From Pseudomonas sp. GD03944 (lineage in GTDB: Bacteria > Pseudomonadota > Gammaproteobacteria > Pseudomonadales > Pseudomonadaceae), in the NCBI RefSeq assembly GCF_029839275.1, contig NZ_JAOCAH010000014.1:83638-147637 (forward strand): DNA of 64,000 nt. The letters run 5' to 3'. Below the pieces are notes generated by a model, which worked only from the letters and a program-made list of their open reading frames with translations, ran no database searches and was not told the DNA's origin. Numbering within the stretch: the stretch's first letter is position 1; each line of letters starts with the position of its first letter. This document shows, one piece after another, positions 1 through 8,763 of the stretch. The position numbers were made by a program, and so were the translations under genes.

Positions 1-820
1 CCACCGGGTCGACCCCGTAATCGATAGCGCAAATCGCCACCTGCTGACCCGGCACGAAGCCATTCGGGTCGACGAACTCCTCCTGGGGCAGCGGCACCGG
101 AGTGGCGTCGCGGGCGATGCCGATGGCCTCTTCGCTGCTCAGCTCGCTCGGCGTGCCGTGACCAAAGCCCAGCACCCGCTCCAGCCAGGCCGCGACGGCC
201 GGGTAATCGTTGACCAGGGGCGCGGTGACCGGTGTGCCACGCAGGAACCACAGCGGGTGCGCCACAGCCACATCCGCCAGCGAAGGCTCGCCGAACAGGA
301 AACCACCCGGGTCACGCTCCAGCTGCTGTTGCAAACGGGCCATCAGGCTCGGCCACTGGTGCTTGGCCGTCTCGGCCGGCAGGCGGGTCGCCAGGCCGCC
401 GCTGAACAGCGCCGAGCGATCGGCGACGAAGGCCTTGAGGAATTCCGGCGGCAGCTTGCCGAAACGCGCCGCGATGGATTCGGGCTGGAACACCAGGCTC
501 ACCGCGTGCTGGAACAGCACCGAGTCGGCCCACTGCGCCAGGCTCGCCACGGTGAAGTGCTGGCCATGGGGAAACAGCGTCGGTGTCGGTTTCTCCGCCT
601 CCAGGCGTCGCGCGATCAGGGCGGTGTCGCAGTAGATGTCGGCACCGACCTGCAGCACCGGGGTCTTGCGGTAGCCGCCGGTCAGGGCGACCAGGTCCGG
701 CTTGGGCATGATCGGCGGGATCATCACCGAGCGCCACGGCAGTTGCTTGAACCCCAACAGCAGGCGCGCCTTCTCGGCGAAGGGCGAGGTCGGGTAATGG
801 TGCAAGATCAACTCGGGCAT
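1..820 (-). CDS. Glutathione S-transferase family protein (3' end outside window)
   Basis: The reading frame starts at an ATG at 818-820, preceded on the minus strand by GGAGACC, and runs off the left edge of the window. The N-terminus (MPELILHHYPTSPFAEKAR) is the thioredoxin-like fold of glutathione S-transferases, with serine rather than cysteine in the usual active-site area. An all-alpha C-terminal half follows. The protein continues past the usual GST length of about 220 residues, so it probably carries an extra C-terminal domain. The substrate cannot be told from the sequence. Confidence 0.8.
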   Translation of the reverse strand, partial: MPELILHHYPTSPFAEKARLLLGFKQLPWRSVMIPPIMPKPDLVALTGGYRKTPVLQVGADIYCDTALIARRLEAEKPTPTLFPHGQHFTVASLAQWADSVLFQHAVSLVFQPESIAARFGKLPPEFLKAFVADRSALFSGGLATRLPAETAKHQWPSLMARLQQQLERDPGGFLFGEPSLADVAVAHPLWFLRGTPVTAPLVNDYPAVAAWLERVLGFGHGTPSELSSEEAIGIARDATPVPLPQEEFVDPNGFVPGQQVAICAIDYGVDPV

Positions 821-884
821 GGCGGTCTCCGCATGGCTGGATGAACGCCCAGCTTAATCGGCCCTGCCGTTGCGGCCTACCCGA

Positions 885-1199
885 TCAGGGTGATGGTGCG
901 TTATCAACCACGCCGATGACGGCCGGCAACGCCGTCGCCACCAGCACTTCCTTGGCCGCCTTGCTCAGGCGCTTGATCGCCCGTTCGCGGCGCAGGGCAT
1001 CGCCCTTGCCCGCGCAGGCTTCGGTGTAGACCAGGGCGATAGCCGGGCTGGAAAAGAAAAAGCGCGCGCCTTTGCCGCTCTGGTGCTGGGCGAAGCGCCG
1101 TTGCGGGTCATCGCTGATGCCGCAGTACAGCGCGCCGTTCTGCGCACGCACCAGGTAGACGAACCAGGCTTTCTCGACGGCGGGTGCTGCCTCGGACAC
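885..1199 (-). CDS. GIY-YIG nuclease-domain protein (YhbQ/UPF0213-like)
   Basis: 104 residues. The core motif sits near residues 12-32 (WFVYLVRAQNGALYCGISDD, a GIY-YIG variant), followed by RRFAQHQSGKGARF and the conserved EACAGKGDALRRERAIKRL helix of single-domain GIY-YIG proteins. Family members are small DNA-structure nucleases or UvrC-like proteins whose roles are mostly undefined. The start is a GTG (1197-1199) placed immediately after the TGA of pcs, so translation is probably coupled to pcs. The pairing with a lipid-synthesis gene has no obvious functional logic. Confidence 0.85.
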   Translation of the reverse strand: MSEAAPAVEKAWFVYLVRAQNGALYCGISDDPQRRFAQHQSGKGARFFFSSPAIALVYTEACAGKGDALRRERAIKRLSKAAKEVLVATALPAVIGVVDNAPSP

Positions 1200-1910
1200 T
1201 CAGGCCAGCCACTCGCGGGCGGTGCGCCACAGGCAGACGCCGACGAAATAGGCGGACGCCAGGCCCCAGATCACCAGCAGCCAGGTCTGGTTGAGCGGGT
1301 ACTGCAGGATCAGCAGCGCGCAGGAGGCCATCCACACCATGGTCACGGCGATGTTCACCGCCATGAACTCCCGGACCCGGAACGGGTGCAGGAACTTCAT
1401 GCGGGTCAGGGTCAGGGCAGCCAGCACGACGATGGTGAGGAAGCTCAGCCAGGGGTCGAAGTCCAGCAGGTAAAGGTAGACCACCACCACGTTCCAGGCG
1501 GCCGGGAAGCCGACGAAGTAGTTGTCCTTGCTCTTCATGTTGACGTTGCAGAAGCAGAACAGCGACGACAGCAGGATCAGCCCCACCGCCGGCAACAGGG
1601 TGTAGTCCGGCAGCTCGATGAAGCGGTAGACGAAGATCGCCGGGATGAACACGTAGGTCAGGTAGTCGATGACCAGGTCCAGGGTGGAGCCATCGAAATG
1701 GGGCAGCACCACCTTGACGTCGAACTTGCGCGCCAGGGTGCCGTCCAGGCCGTCCACCAGCAGCGCCAGGCCCAGCCACATGAGGCAGACCTGCGGCCGC
1801 CCGTCGAGAACCGCCAGCAGCGCCAGCAGCCCCAGGATGACACCGCTCGCGGTGACGGCATGCACGCTCCAGGCCTTGGCTTTACTTGCGGACAGCATCA
1901 GTGCACTCAT
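1200..1910 (-). CDS. pcs: Phosphatidylcholine synthase (CDP-alcohol phosphatidyltransferase)
   Basis: About 236 residues with many hydrophobic segments. It carries the CDP-alcohol phosphotransferase signature, seen as DGLDGTLAR followed by FDGSTLDLVID, the metal- and CDP-binding loop. Pcs condenses CDP-diacylglycerol with choline directly to make phosphatidylcholine in the inner membrane, a bacterial route known in Pseudomonas and rhizobia. I place the start at the ATG at 1908-1910 (MSALMLSASK). An in-frame ATG 33 bases upstream has no ribosome-binding site. The stop is directly followed by the GTG of the GIY-YIG gene. The family matches PA3857. Confidence 0.88.
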   Translation of the reverse strand: MSALMLSASKAKAWSVHAVTASGVILGLLALLAVLDGRPQVCLMWLGLALLVDGLDGTLARKFDVKVVLPHFDGSTLDLVIDYLTYVFIPAIFVYRFIELPDYTLLPAVGLILLSSLFCFCNVNMKSKDNYFVGFPAAWNVVVVYLYLLDFDPWLSFLTIVVLAALTLTRMKFLHPFRVREFMAVNIAVTMVWMASCALLILQYPLNQTWLLVIWGLASAYFVGVCLWRTAREWLA

Positions 1911-2024
1911 TGTCAGGCTCTCTAGGACGGGTTCTTCCATCAACGAATACCCAGACGCTGCAATACGGTCTGGCGTTATCGGAAGTTAAGACCAGAAAGC
2001 CTACCATTCCGTTCGTTAAAGCAC

Positions 2025-2510
2025 CTATATCCCGTGCAGCTGACGACCGGCACGAAATTGCTGCAGACCCTTGCCGGCCTGGCGACGAATGGCATTCTGC
2101 ACCGGCGGCGCCCAGCCCAGCAGCAGGCCCTTGGCCCCCAGCGCCTGGCGGGCCCAGCGCCACAGATCGAAGCTGTCGCGGTGCTCGGCGATCAGCCCGT
2201 CGCGGAAGACGAAGCGCGCCTCGATGTGGTTGACCACGGTGTTGCCGGTCTGACTGAACAGGTAAGTGGCGACCCAGCGCGCGCTGCCCTGCCGGTCATC
2301 GGCCTGCACGCTATCGAAGGTCAGGGAAAACCCCTGGGCCTTGGACGCCAGCATGCGCCACATGTCTCCCGCCTCGGTGCCGCGCAGGTCTTGGAAGACC
2401 GGGTCGCTGAAGCGCACGTCCGGGGTGTAGCAGGCCGCCATGGCTTCGGCGTCCAGACGCTGGAAGGCTTCGTAGAAGCGGGTGATCAGCTCGGCATTGG
2501 GGTGGCTCAT
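2025..2510 (-). CDS. NTF2-like / SnoaL-like protein
   Basis: 161 residues. The N-terminus (NAELITRFYEAFQRLDAEAMAAC) and the following FSDPVFQDLRG and HIEARFVFRDGLIAEHRD blocks are typical of the NTF2-like cone fold that includes ketosteroid isomerases and polyketide cyclases. The family covers small-molecule isomerases, hydrolases and binding proteins, so no reaction is assigned. GGAG lies eight bases before the ATG. It is transcribed divergently from the GlxA-type regulator at 2626, which makes it a plausible target of that regulator. This is inference from position only. Confidence 0.75.
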   Translation of the reverse strand: MSHPNAELITRFYEAFQRLDAEAMAACYTPDVRFSDPVFQDLRGTEAGDMWRMLASKAQGFSLTFDSVQADDRQGSARWVATYLFSQTGNTVVNHIEARFVFRDGLIAEHRDSFDLWRWARQALGAKGLLLGWAPPVQNAIRRQAGKGLQQFRAGRQLHGI

Positions 2511-2568
2511 GGGGCGTCTCCGCAGGAAGGAATAGCCACAGTATTGCGCGCAACGCGTCAGGCCGCGA

Positions 2569-2584
2569 TTGGCTAAATCGCCAA
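2569..2584. promoter_or_regulatory. Inverted repeat in the divergent NTF2-like/GlxA-type intergenic region
   Basis: TTGGC (2569-2573) and GCCAA (2580-2584) form a five-base inverted repeat with a six-base spacer between two divergent start codons. It could be an operator for the regulator at 2626, although AraC-type proteins more often use direct repeats. Confidence 0.3.
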
Positions 2585-2625
2585 CTTTGTGTCAATAATC
2601 GCCATCCTTCGGTCGGAATCGCCCC

Positions 2626-3636
2626 ATGCCCGCGATCGCCCTGTACGTCTGCCCGCAAACCGTCTGTGCCAGCCTGAGCCTGGCCAATGATGCCTTCGGC
2701 CTGGCCAACCACCTGGCCGGCCGCCCGCTGTTCACGGTGCAGCGGGTCAGCGCCGACGGACAGCCGGTAGACCTGGGCTTCGCCCGTATCCAGATGGACG
2801 GCGACCTGGCAGTGGCCGAGACAGCCGATGTGCTGATCGTCCCGGCCACCGGCAGTGCCATCGATGCCTGCCTGGCGGCCAACGCCCCTCTGCTGGCCTG
2901 GCTCACGCAACGCCCCGCCCACCAGCAGATCGCCAGCCTGTGCAGCGCGGCCTTCCTGCTGGGCGCTGCCGGCCTGTTCGACGGTCGGCGCGCGACGACC
3001 CACTGGGCGCTGGCCAACCCGTTTCGCCAGCGCTTCCCGGGCGCCCGGCTGGACATCGACGCACTGGTCTGCCACGACGGCCCGATCCTCAGCTCCGGCG
3101 GCGCCCAGGCCGGCCTGGACCTGTGCCTGTACCTGATCGCCTGGCACGCCGGCGATGCGCTGGCCGAACAGGTGGCCAACACCCTGGTGGTGGACGGCCG
3201 GCGCACCGGTCAGCTGCGCCATGCCCCGCTGATCCCCGCCAACCCGGCCCGCGACCGGCAGATCGAGCCGCTGTTGCAGTGGATGCAGCAGCACCATGCC
3301 GACGCCATCGACCTCAACCGCCTGGCCGAGCAGGCCAATTGCTCACCCCGGACACTGCTCAGGCGCTTCAAGGCCTGCACCGGGATGACGCCCAACGATT
3401 ACCTGCAACGCCTGCGCATCGGCCAGGCCCAGCAGGCCCTGCGCAATCCTGCCCACACCCTGGAACAGGTGGCTGAAAAGGTCGGCTACGCCGACCGCGC
3501 CACCTTCGCCAAACTGTTCAAGCAACTCAGCGGCGAAACCCCGGGCGCCTTCCGCAAACGCCTGCACCTCACCCTGCCCCAGCCGTCTCGCAGGACAGCA
3601 GAGCAATCGACAGGCGAAAAAAAACCGGCTGGGTAA
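2626..3636 (+). CDS. GlxA-family transcriptional regulator (DJ-1/PfpI domain plus AraC HTH)
   Basis: 336 residues. Residues 1 to about 190 are a DJ-1/PfpI (class I amidotransferase-like) domain with the nucleophile-elbow type segment SLCSAAFLLGAAGLFDGRRAT. Residues 205 to about 320 hold the double helix-turn-helix of AraC/XylS proteins (LAEQANCSPRTLLRRFKACTGMTP and EQVAEKVGYADRATFAKLFKQ). Family members such as FtrA, GbdR and CdhR sense small amines or related metabolites and usually activate a neighbouring catabolic gene. The only adjacent candidate here is the divergent NTF2-like gene. Its stop codon lies inside the terminator hairpin. Confidence 0.88.
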   Translation: MPAIALYVCPQTVCASLSLANDAFGLANHLAGRPLFTVQRVSADGQPVDLGFARIQMDGDLAVAETADVLIVPATGSAIDACLAANAPLLAWLTQRPAHQQIASLCSAAFLLGAAGLFDGRRATTHWALANPFRQRFPGARLDIDALVCHDGPILSSGGAQAGLDLCLYLIAWHAGDALAEQVANTLVVDGRRTGQLRHAPLIPANPARDRQIEPLLQWMQQHHADAIDLNRLAEQANCSPRTLLRRFKACTGMTPNDYLQRLRIGQAQQALRNPAHTLEQVAEKVGYADRATFAKLFKQLSGETPGAFRKRLHLTLPQPSRRTAEQSTGEKKPAG

Positions 3637-3647
3637 GCCGGTTTTTT
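3621..3647 (+). terminator. Intrinsic terminator overlapping the regulator stop codon
   Basis: A perfect ten-base stem (AAAACCGGCT at 3621-3630, AGCCGGTTTT at 3636-3645) encloses GGGTA and continues into a T run. The TAA stop (3634-3636) is within the hairpin, so the last codons of the regulator double as the terminator stem. Confidence 0.85.
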
Positions 3648-3705
3648 CAGGTCAGCCACTGCGTTGGGGTCATGCTGAAATCTCGATCGATGGGTCGGCG
3701 CGGTC

Positions 3706-4029
3706 TCAGGCAACACGGCTTTCGATCAGGCGATCCGAACCACCTTCAGCAACGCGGTTCTCGATCAGGCGATCCGAACCACCTTCAGCGACACGGTTTT
3801 CGATCAGGCGATCCGAGCCACCTTCGGCAACGCGGTTTTCGATCAGACGGTCGGAACCACCTTCAGCGACGCGGTTTTCGATCAGGCGGTCCGAACCACC
3901 TTCGGCAACACGGCTTTCGATCAGGCGATCAGCACCGCCTTCGGCGACGACAGGTTGGGCGGAAGAGGCAGCGAATACGTTGGCGGCCAGTACAGTGAAA
4001 GCAACGCTGAGGATGAGTTGGCGTTTCAT
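3706..4029 (-). CDS. Small exported protein made of six 13-residue repeats
   Basis: 107 residues. A clear Sec signal peptide (MKRQLILSVAFTVLAANVFA, cleavage near residue 20-21) is followed by a short linker and six tandem copies of VAEGGSDRLIENR (residues 28-105), ending VA. The first copy reads ADRLIESR and the last SDRLIESR; the four between are identical. The mature protein is therefore almost entirely repeat, small and hydrophilic, with no cysteine. Similar short pseudomonad proteins are, as far as I recall, labelled 'phage infection protein', a name without clear experimental support. The start has a plausible GGAG upstream (CCGGAGCACACCATC on the minus strand). The function is unknown. 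Confidence 0.8.
   Translation of the reverse strand: MKRQLILSVAFTVLAANVFAASSAQPVVAEGGADRLIESRVAEGGSDRLIENRVAEGGSDRLIENRVAEGGSDRLIENRVAEGGSDRLIENRVAEGGSDRLIESRVA
3715..3948 (-). repeat. Six tandem 39-bp coding repeats
   Basis: Each 39-base unit encodes VAEGGSDRLIENR. Copies differ mainly at synonymous positions (for example cggttttc/cggttctc and tcggcaac/tcagcgac), so the protein repeat is better conserved than the DNA. Confidence 0.88.
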
Positions 4030-4206
4030 GATGGTGTGCTCCGGGGTGTTGTGGGTTGGTATGGAGCAGATGTTACGGGAGGGGATTTTTAAGAGAACTT
4101 CATTGAGGTGATGGTAAACATCGACGCGAGAGATGGTTGCTCGGGAGCCTCTAGTCCGGGGCTCTTTGTCTATAGAACCTTTACACGAAGGTGCTGGAAG
4201 CCTGCG

Positions 4207-4345
4207 GTGCGTAGCGGACGCAGAGCGTCCGGAGCAGCGTTCCCACGCGGAGCGTGGGAACGATCAGGCGGAGGGGTGACGAAACGCTGATGGCTCCCAC
4301 GCTCCGCGTGGTAGCCCAATCCCGTGACGCTCTGCGTCACCAGCG
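4207..4345. repeat. REP-like palindrome cluster (inverted pairs)
   Basis: Three perfect short hairpins: CGGACGC-AGA-GCGTCCG (4215-4231), an 11-base stem CGTTCCCACGC with triloop GGA (4238-4262), and GTGACGC-TCT-GCGTCAC (4324-4340). A degenerate counterpart of the second one, in opposite orientation, is at 4292-4312. The CGTTCCCACGC element is a known intergenic REP type of fluorescent pseudomonads. Together they look like a bacterial interspersed mosaic element. Confidence 0.65.
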
Positions 4346-4423
4346 GCAGGTCAGTAAACAGACGTCCCGCAGCGGGCGCAGGGCGCGCCCGGGGGCGGTC
4401 AGGAGGCAGAGCTCGAGGCCAAG

Positions 4424-4482
4424 GCCTCTCCTACAGTGGAGCGCGGTCGCCTTTGTAGGAGCGGACTTGTCCGCGAGCTTTT
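4424..4482. repeat. REP pair of the GTAGGAGCGG type
   Basis: GTAGGAGCGGACTTGTCCGCG (4455-4475), continuing as AGCTTTT, is a pseudomonad REP of the P. putida type. A partial inverted copy (CTCTCCTAC) lies near 4428-4436. The stretch 4030-4529 contains no credible gene; I see only these repeats. Confidence 0.7.
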
Positions 4483-4529
4483 CTAACGGGACCGCGACAG
4501 TCCGAGGAACACCTATTCAACCTCAATAA

Positions 4530-4555
4530 AAAAGGAGCCCGAAGGCTCCTTTTTC
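4530..4555 (-). terminator. Terminator of the aapJQMP operon
   Basis: AAAAGGAGCC (4530-4539) and GGCTCCTTTT (4544-4553) form a perfect ten-base stem with a CGAA loop. Read on the minus strand it lies 14 bases after the aapP stop and ends in a T run. Confidence 0.85.
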
Positions 4556-4569
4556 GATACCCGCCCGGA

Positions 4570-5334
<765 letters not shown>

Positions 5335-5344
5335 GGGTTAGCTC

Positions 5345-6442
5345 CTAACGCTTGTGGCCAGTGTCCAGCTTGCGCTCCAGATGCAAGGAGTAGCGGGACA
5401 TACCGAAACAGAAAATCCAGAACACCAGGGCGGCGAAGACATAGCCTTCGGTGGCCATACCCAGCCAGGCCGGGTCGGTGGTGGCTTGCTTGATGCTGTT
5501 GAGCAGGTCGAACAGGCCGATGATGATCACCAGGCTGGTGTCCTTGAACAGCGCGATAAAGGTGTTGACGATGCCCGGGATGACCATCTTCAGGGCTTGC
5601 GGCAGGATCACCAGGCCCATCATCCGCCAGTAGCCCAGGCCCATGGCCGCAGCGGCTTCGTACTGGCCCTTGGGGATGGCCTGCAGGCCACCACGCACCA
5701 CTTCGGCGATGTAGGCCGACTGGAACAGGATGACGCCGATCAGGGCACGCATCAGCTTGTCGAAGCTCATGCCTTCGGGCAGGAACAGCGGCAGCATCAC
5801 CGAGGACATGAACAGCACGGTGATCAGCGGCACACCGCGCCAGAACTCGATGAAGGTCACGCAGATCACGCGGATGGCCGGCAGGTCCGAACGGCGACCG
5901 AGCGCCAGCAGGATGCCCAGCGGCAGCGCACCGGCGATACCGACAGCGGCGATCACCAGGGTCAGCATCAGGCCGCCCCACTGGCTGGTCGAGACCGTCG
6001 ACAGGCCCAGGAAGCCACCGTGCAGCAGCCAGAAGGCCACGACCGGATAGACCACCAGGAAGCACAGGCCGTACAGCGCCTTGCGTGGCATCGCCGAGAC
6101 GAACAGCGGCGCGGCACCGATGATGGCGAGCCACAGGGTCAGGTCGACGCGCCAGCGCAGTTCGGTCGGGTAGAACCCGTACATGAACTGGCCGAAGCGC
6201 TGCTGCACGAACACCCAGCACGCGCCACCGGAGGTGCAGTCGGCACGGGTGGTGCCAACCCAGTCGGCGTCGATGAAGGCCCACTGCACCAGCGGCGGGA
6301 CGATCAGCCATACCAGGTACAGCGCCAGCAGGGTCAGCAGGCTGTTGAACCAGTTGGAGAACAAGTTGGCGCGCAGCCAGCCCAGCATGCCGACGCTCAT
6401 GCGCGGCGGCGGAAGATCAGGTTTGAACGTATGGTTCTGCAT
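5345..6442 (-). CDS. aapM: General L-amino acid ABC transporter, permease AapM
   Basis: 365 residues. A long N-terminal membrane portion (about 1-165) with a large periplasmic loop holding two cysteines is typical of AapM/BztC. It is followed by the conserved permease core that includes the EAA-type loop AYIAEVVRGGLQAIPKGQYEAAAAMGL contacting the ATPase. AapM pairs with AapQ to form the transmembrane channel. It starts nine bases after aapQ and is followed closely by aapP, consistent with one mRNA. Confidence 0.93.
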   Translation of the reverse strand: MQNHTFKPDLPPPRMSVGMLGWLRANLFSNWFNSLLTLLALYLVWLIVPPLVQWAFIDADWVGTTRADCTSGGACWVFVQQRFGQFMYGFYPTELRWRVDLTLWLAIIGAAPLFVSAMPRKALYGLCFLVVYPVVAFWLLHGGFLGLSTVSTSQWGGLMLTLVIAAVGIAGALPLGILLALGRRSDLPAIRVICVTFIEFWRGVPLITVLFMSSVMLPLFLPEGMSFDKLMRALIGVILFQSAYIAEVVRGGLQAIPKGQYEAAAAMGLGYWRMMGLVILPQALKMVIPGIVNTFIALFKDTSLVIIIGLFDLLNSIKQATTDPAWLGMATEGYVFAALVFWIFCFGMSRYSLHLERKLDTGHKR

Positions 6443-6451
6443 GGCTGCTCC

Positions 6452-7636
6452 TTACCGCTCGATCAGCGCAATGCGCTTGTTGTACCAGTTCATCAACATG
6501 GAAATGCTGATGCTGATGGCCAGGTACACGCTCATGGTGATCGCGATCACCTCGATGGCCTGACCGGTCTGGTTGAGCACCGTACCGGCGAACAGCGACA
6601 CCATGTCCGGGTAACCGATACCGGCGGCCAGGGACGAGTTCTTCGCCAGGTTGAGGTACTGACTGGTCAACGGCGGGATGATCACGCGCAGGGCCTGCGG
6701 GATGATCACCAGGCGCAGCGTCTTGCCGGCCGGCAGCCCGAGCGAGCGCGCGGCTTCGGTCTGGCCATGGCTGACCGCCATGATCCCCGAACGCACGTTC
6801 TCGGCGATGAAGGCCGCGGTGTAGATGGTCAGTGCCAGGGTCAGCGCCAGCAGCTCGGGGATCAGGACCCAGCCGCCACGGAAGTTGAACCCGGTCAGCT
6901 CCGGCACGCTCCAATGCACGGGCGAGCCACTGAACAGCATCGCCAGGCCCGGCAGCACCACCAGCAGCGGCAACGCGCCGAAGGTGACGGGGACTTTCTT
7001 GCCGGTCTTCTCGAAGTTGGCCTTCGACCAGCGGGCGAACAGGACGCTGCCGATGATGGCGATGACCACCGCGCCGAAGAACAGGCCGAAGCTGTCGGTC
7101 GGGTCCGGGGACGGCAGGTACAGGCCACGGCTGTTGAGGAAGAAGGTATCGCCAACGTCCAGGCTCTGCCGAGGCCCCGGCAGCGACAGCATCACGGCGA
7201 AGTACCAGAAGAAGATCTGCAGCAACGGGGGAATGTTACGGAAGATCTCGATGTACACGGTGGCCAGCTTGCTGATCAGCCAGTTGGGCGACAGCCGGGC
7301 GACACCGAGCAGGAACCCCAGCAGCGTCGCCAGAACGATACCGATCACCGACACCAGCAGGGTGTTGAGCAGGCCGATGACGAACACGCGTCCGTAGGAG
7401 TTGCTCTCGGTGTAATCGATCAGGTGCTGGGCAATGCCGAAACCGGCACTGTTGTTGAGGAACGCGAAGCCAGAAATGATGCCGCGCTTCTCGAGGTTGG
7501 TCTGGGTGTTGTCGAACAGATACCAGCCGAGCGCCACGACGGCGACCACGGCGATGATCTGGAACAGCCACGCTCGCACCTTGGGATCGGTCCACACCGA
7601 ACCACGGGGGCGAGAGGCATTTGCGGTAGTTTGCAT
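6452..7636 (-). CDS. aapQ: General L-amino acid ABC transporter, permease AapQ
   Basis: 394 residues from the chosen start. It has an N-terminal membrane helix (LFQIIAVVAVVALGWYLF), a periplasmic segment and the BPD-transporter permease core with the EAA-type loop AFIAENVRSGIMAVSHGQTEAARSLGL. It partners AapM. An ATG 12 bases upstream is in frame, but the ATG at 7634-7636 has AGGG six bases ahead and gives the usual MQTT-type N-terminus. A strong hairpin separates it from aapJ, which probably lowers expression of the membrane parts relative to the binding protein. Confidence 0.92.
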   Translation of the reverse strand: MQTTANASRPRGSVWTDPKVRAWLFQIIAVVAVVALGWYLFDNTQTNLEKRGIISGFAFLNNSAGFGIAQHLIDYTESNSYGRVFVIGLLNTLLVSVIGIVLATLLGFLLGVARLSPNWLISKLATVYIEIFRNIPPLLQIFFWYFAVMLSLPGPRQSLDVGDTFFLNSRGLYLPSPDPTDSFGLFFGAVVIAIIGSVLFARWSKANFEKTGKKVPVTFGALPLLVVLPGLAMLFSGSPVHWSVPELTGFNFRGGWVLIPELLALTLALTIYTAAFIAENVRSGIMAVSHGQTEAARSLGLPAGKTLRLVIIPQALRVIIPPLTSQYLNLAKNSSLAAGIGYPDMVSLFAGTVLNQTGQAIEVIAITMSVYLAISISISMLMNWYNKRIALIER

Positions 7637-7654
7637 AGGAGCCCTCATGGAACA

Positions 7655-7680
7655 CCCATGCCCGCTTGCGCGGGCATGGG
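7655..7680 (-). terminator. Intercistronic hairpin between aapJ and aapQ
   Basis: A perfect 11-base stem (CCCATGCCCGC at 7655-7665, GCGGGCATGGG at 7670-7680) with a four-base loop and no T run on the minus strand. It is more likely an mRNA-stabilising or partially terminating structure than a full terminator. Binding-protein genes of ABC operons often have such elements downstream. Confidence 0.7.
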
Positions 7681-7734
7681 GTTCACGTCATCAGAACAGT
7701 GCCGGCGCTCCAGGACGGAACACCGGCAAGACGG

Positions 7735-8763
7735 TCAGCGCACTGGCGGTGCGTACTGCAGACCACCTTTGTTCCACAGGGCGTTCAAGCCACGTTCGAT
7801 TTTCAGCTCGCTACCGGCGCCGACGTTGCGGTCGAAGCTTTCGCCGTAGTTACCGACTTGCTTGACGATCTTCACAGCCCAGTCTTTCGGCAGTTTCAGG
7901 TCCTTGCCGAACTCACCTTCGGTACCCAGCAGACGGGCGACGTCCGGGTTCTTGGTGGATTTGGCCTGTTCTTCAACGTTGGCCGAGGTGATGCCCAGCT
8001 CTTCAGCGTTGAGCATGGCGAACAGCGACCAGCGCACGATGTCGAACCACTCTTCGTCACCCTGGCGCACGACCGGGCCCAGAGGCTCCTTGGAGATCAC
8101 TTCCGGCAGTACGACGTAGTCGTCCGGGTTGGCCAGCTTGATGCGCTGTGCGTACAGCTGCGACTGGTCGGAGGTCAGCACGTCGCAACGGCCGGCTTCG
8201 ACCGACTTGGCGCTCTCGTCGGAGGTATCGTAGGTGATGGGGGTGTACTTCAGGCCATTGGCGCGGAAGTAGTCGGACAGGTTCAGCTCGGTGGTGGTAC
8301 CGGCCTGGATGCAGACGGTTGCGCCGTCGAGTTCCTTGGCGCTGGAAACGCCCAGCTTCTTGTTCACCAGGAAGCCCTGGCCGTCGTAGTAGTTGGTGCC
8401 GGTGAAGTTCAGGCCCAGGGCCGCGTCGCGCGAGCTGGTCCAGGTGGTGTTACGCGAGAGGATGTCGACTTCGCCGGACTGCAGCGCGGTGAAGCGCTCC
8501 TTGGCGGTCAGCGGGCTGTACTTGACCTTGGTCGCGTCGCCGAACACGGCTGCTGCCACGGCGCGGCACACATCGACGTCCAGACCCAGGTAGTTGCCTT
8601 TTTCGTCGGCGTAGGAGAAGCCAGGCAGACCATCGCTGATCCCGCACTGTACGAAACCTTTCTTCTGTACCGCGTCCAGGGTTGCGCCTGCTTGGGCGAA
8701 GCCGCTGACACCGAGAACGGTGGCGGTGGTCAGAATAGCCAGGGTGGATTTCACCATCTTCAT
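7735..8763 (-). CDS. aapJ: General L-amino acid ABC transporter, periplasmic binding protein AapJ
   Basis: 342 residues. A signal peptide (about 1-25, ending GFAQA) precedes a type II solute-binding fold containing the family motif YADEKGNYLGLDVDVCRAVAAAVFGD. Binding-site-like residues follow at RNTTWTSSRDAALGLNFTGTNYYDGQGF. The protein captures a broad range of L-amino acids in the periplasm. TGGAGG lies upstream of the ATG. It is the first gene of the operon, with a 480-base non-coding region ahead of it. Confidence 0.94.
   Translation of the reverse strand: MKMVKSTLAILTTATVLGVSGFAQAGATLDAVQKKGFVQCGISDGLPGFSYADEKGNYLGLDVDVCRAVAAAVFGDATKVKYSPLTAKERFTALQSGEVDILSRNTTWTSSRDAALGLNFTGTNYYDGQGFLVNKKLGVSSAKELDGATVCIQAGTTTELNLSDYFRANGLKYTPITYDTSDESAKSVEAGRCDVLTSDQSQLYAQRIKLANPDDYVVLPEVISKEPLGPVVRQGDEEWFDIVRWSLFAMLNAEELGITSANVEEQAKSTKNPDVARLLGTEGEFGKDLKLPKDWAVKIVKQVGNYGESFDRNVGAGSELKIERGLNALWNKGGLQYAPPVR

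Noticed and set aside
4108..4529. Short plus-strand frames in the REP region
   Set aside because: They translate REP palindromes and have no ribosome-binding site.
5354..7849. 831-codon open frame on the plus strand opposite aapM/aapQ
   Set aside because: High-G+C shadow of the permease genes: His/Gln/Arg/Asp-rich, no domain and no ribosome-binding site.
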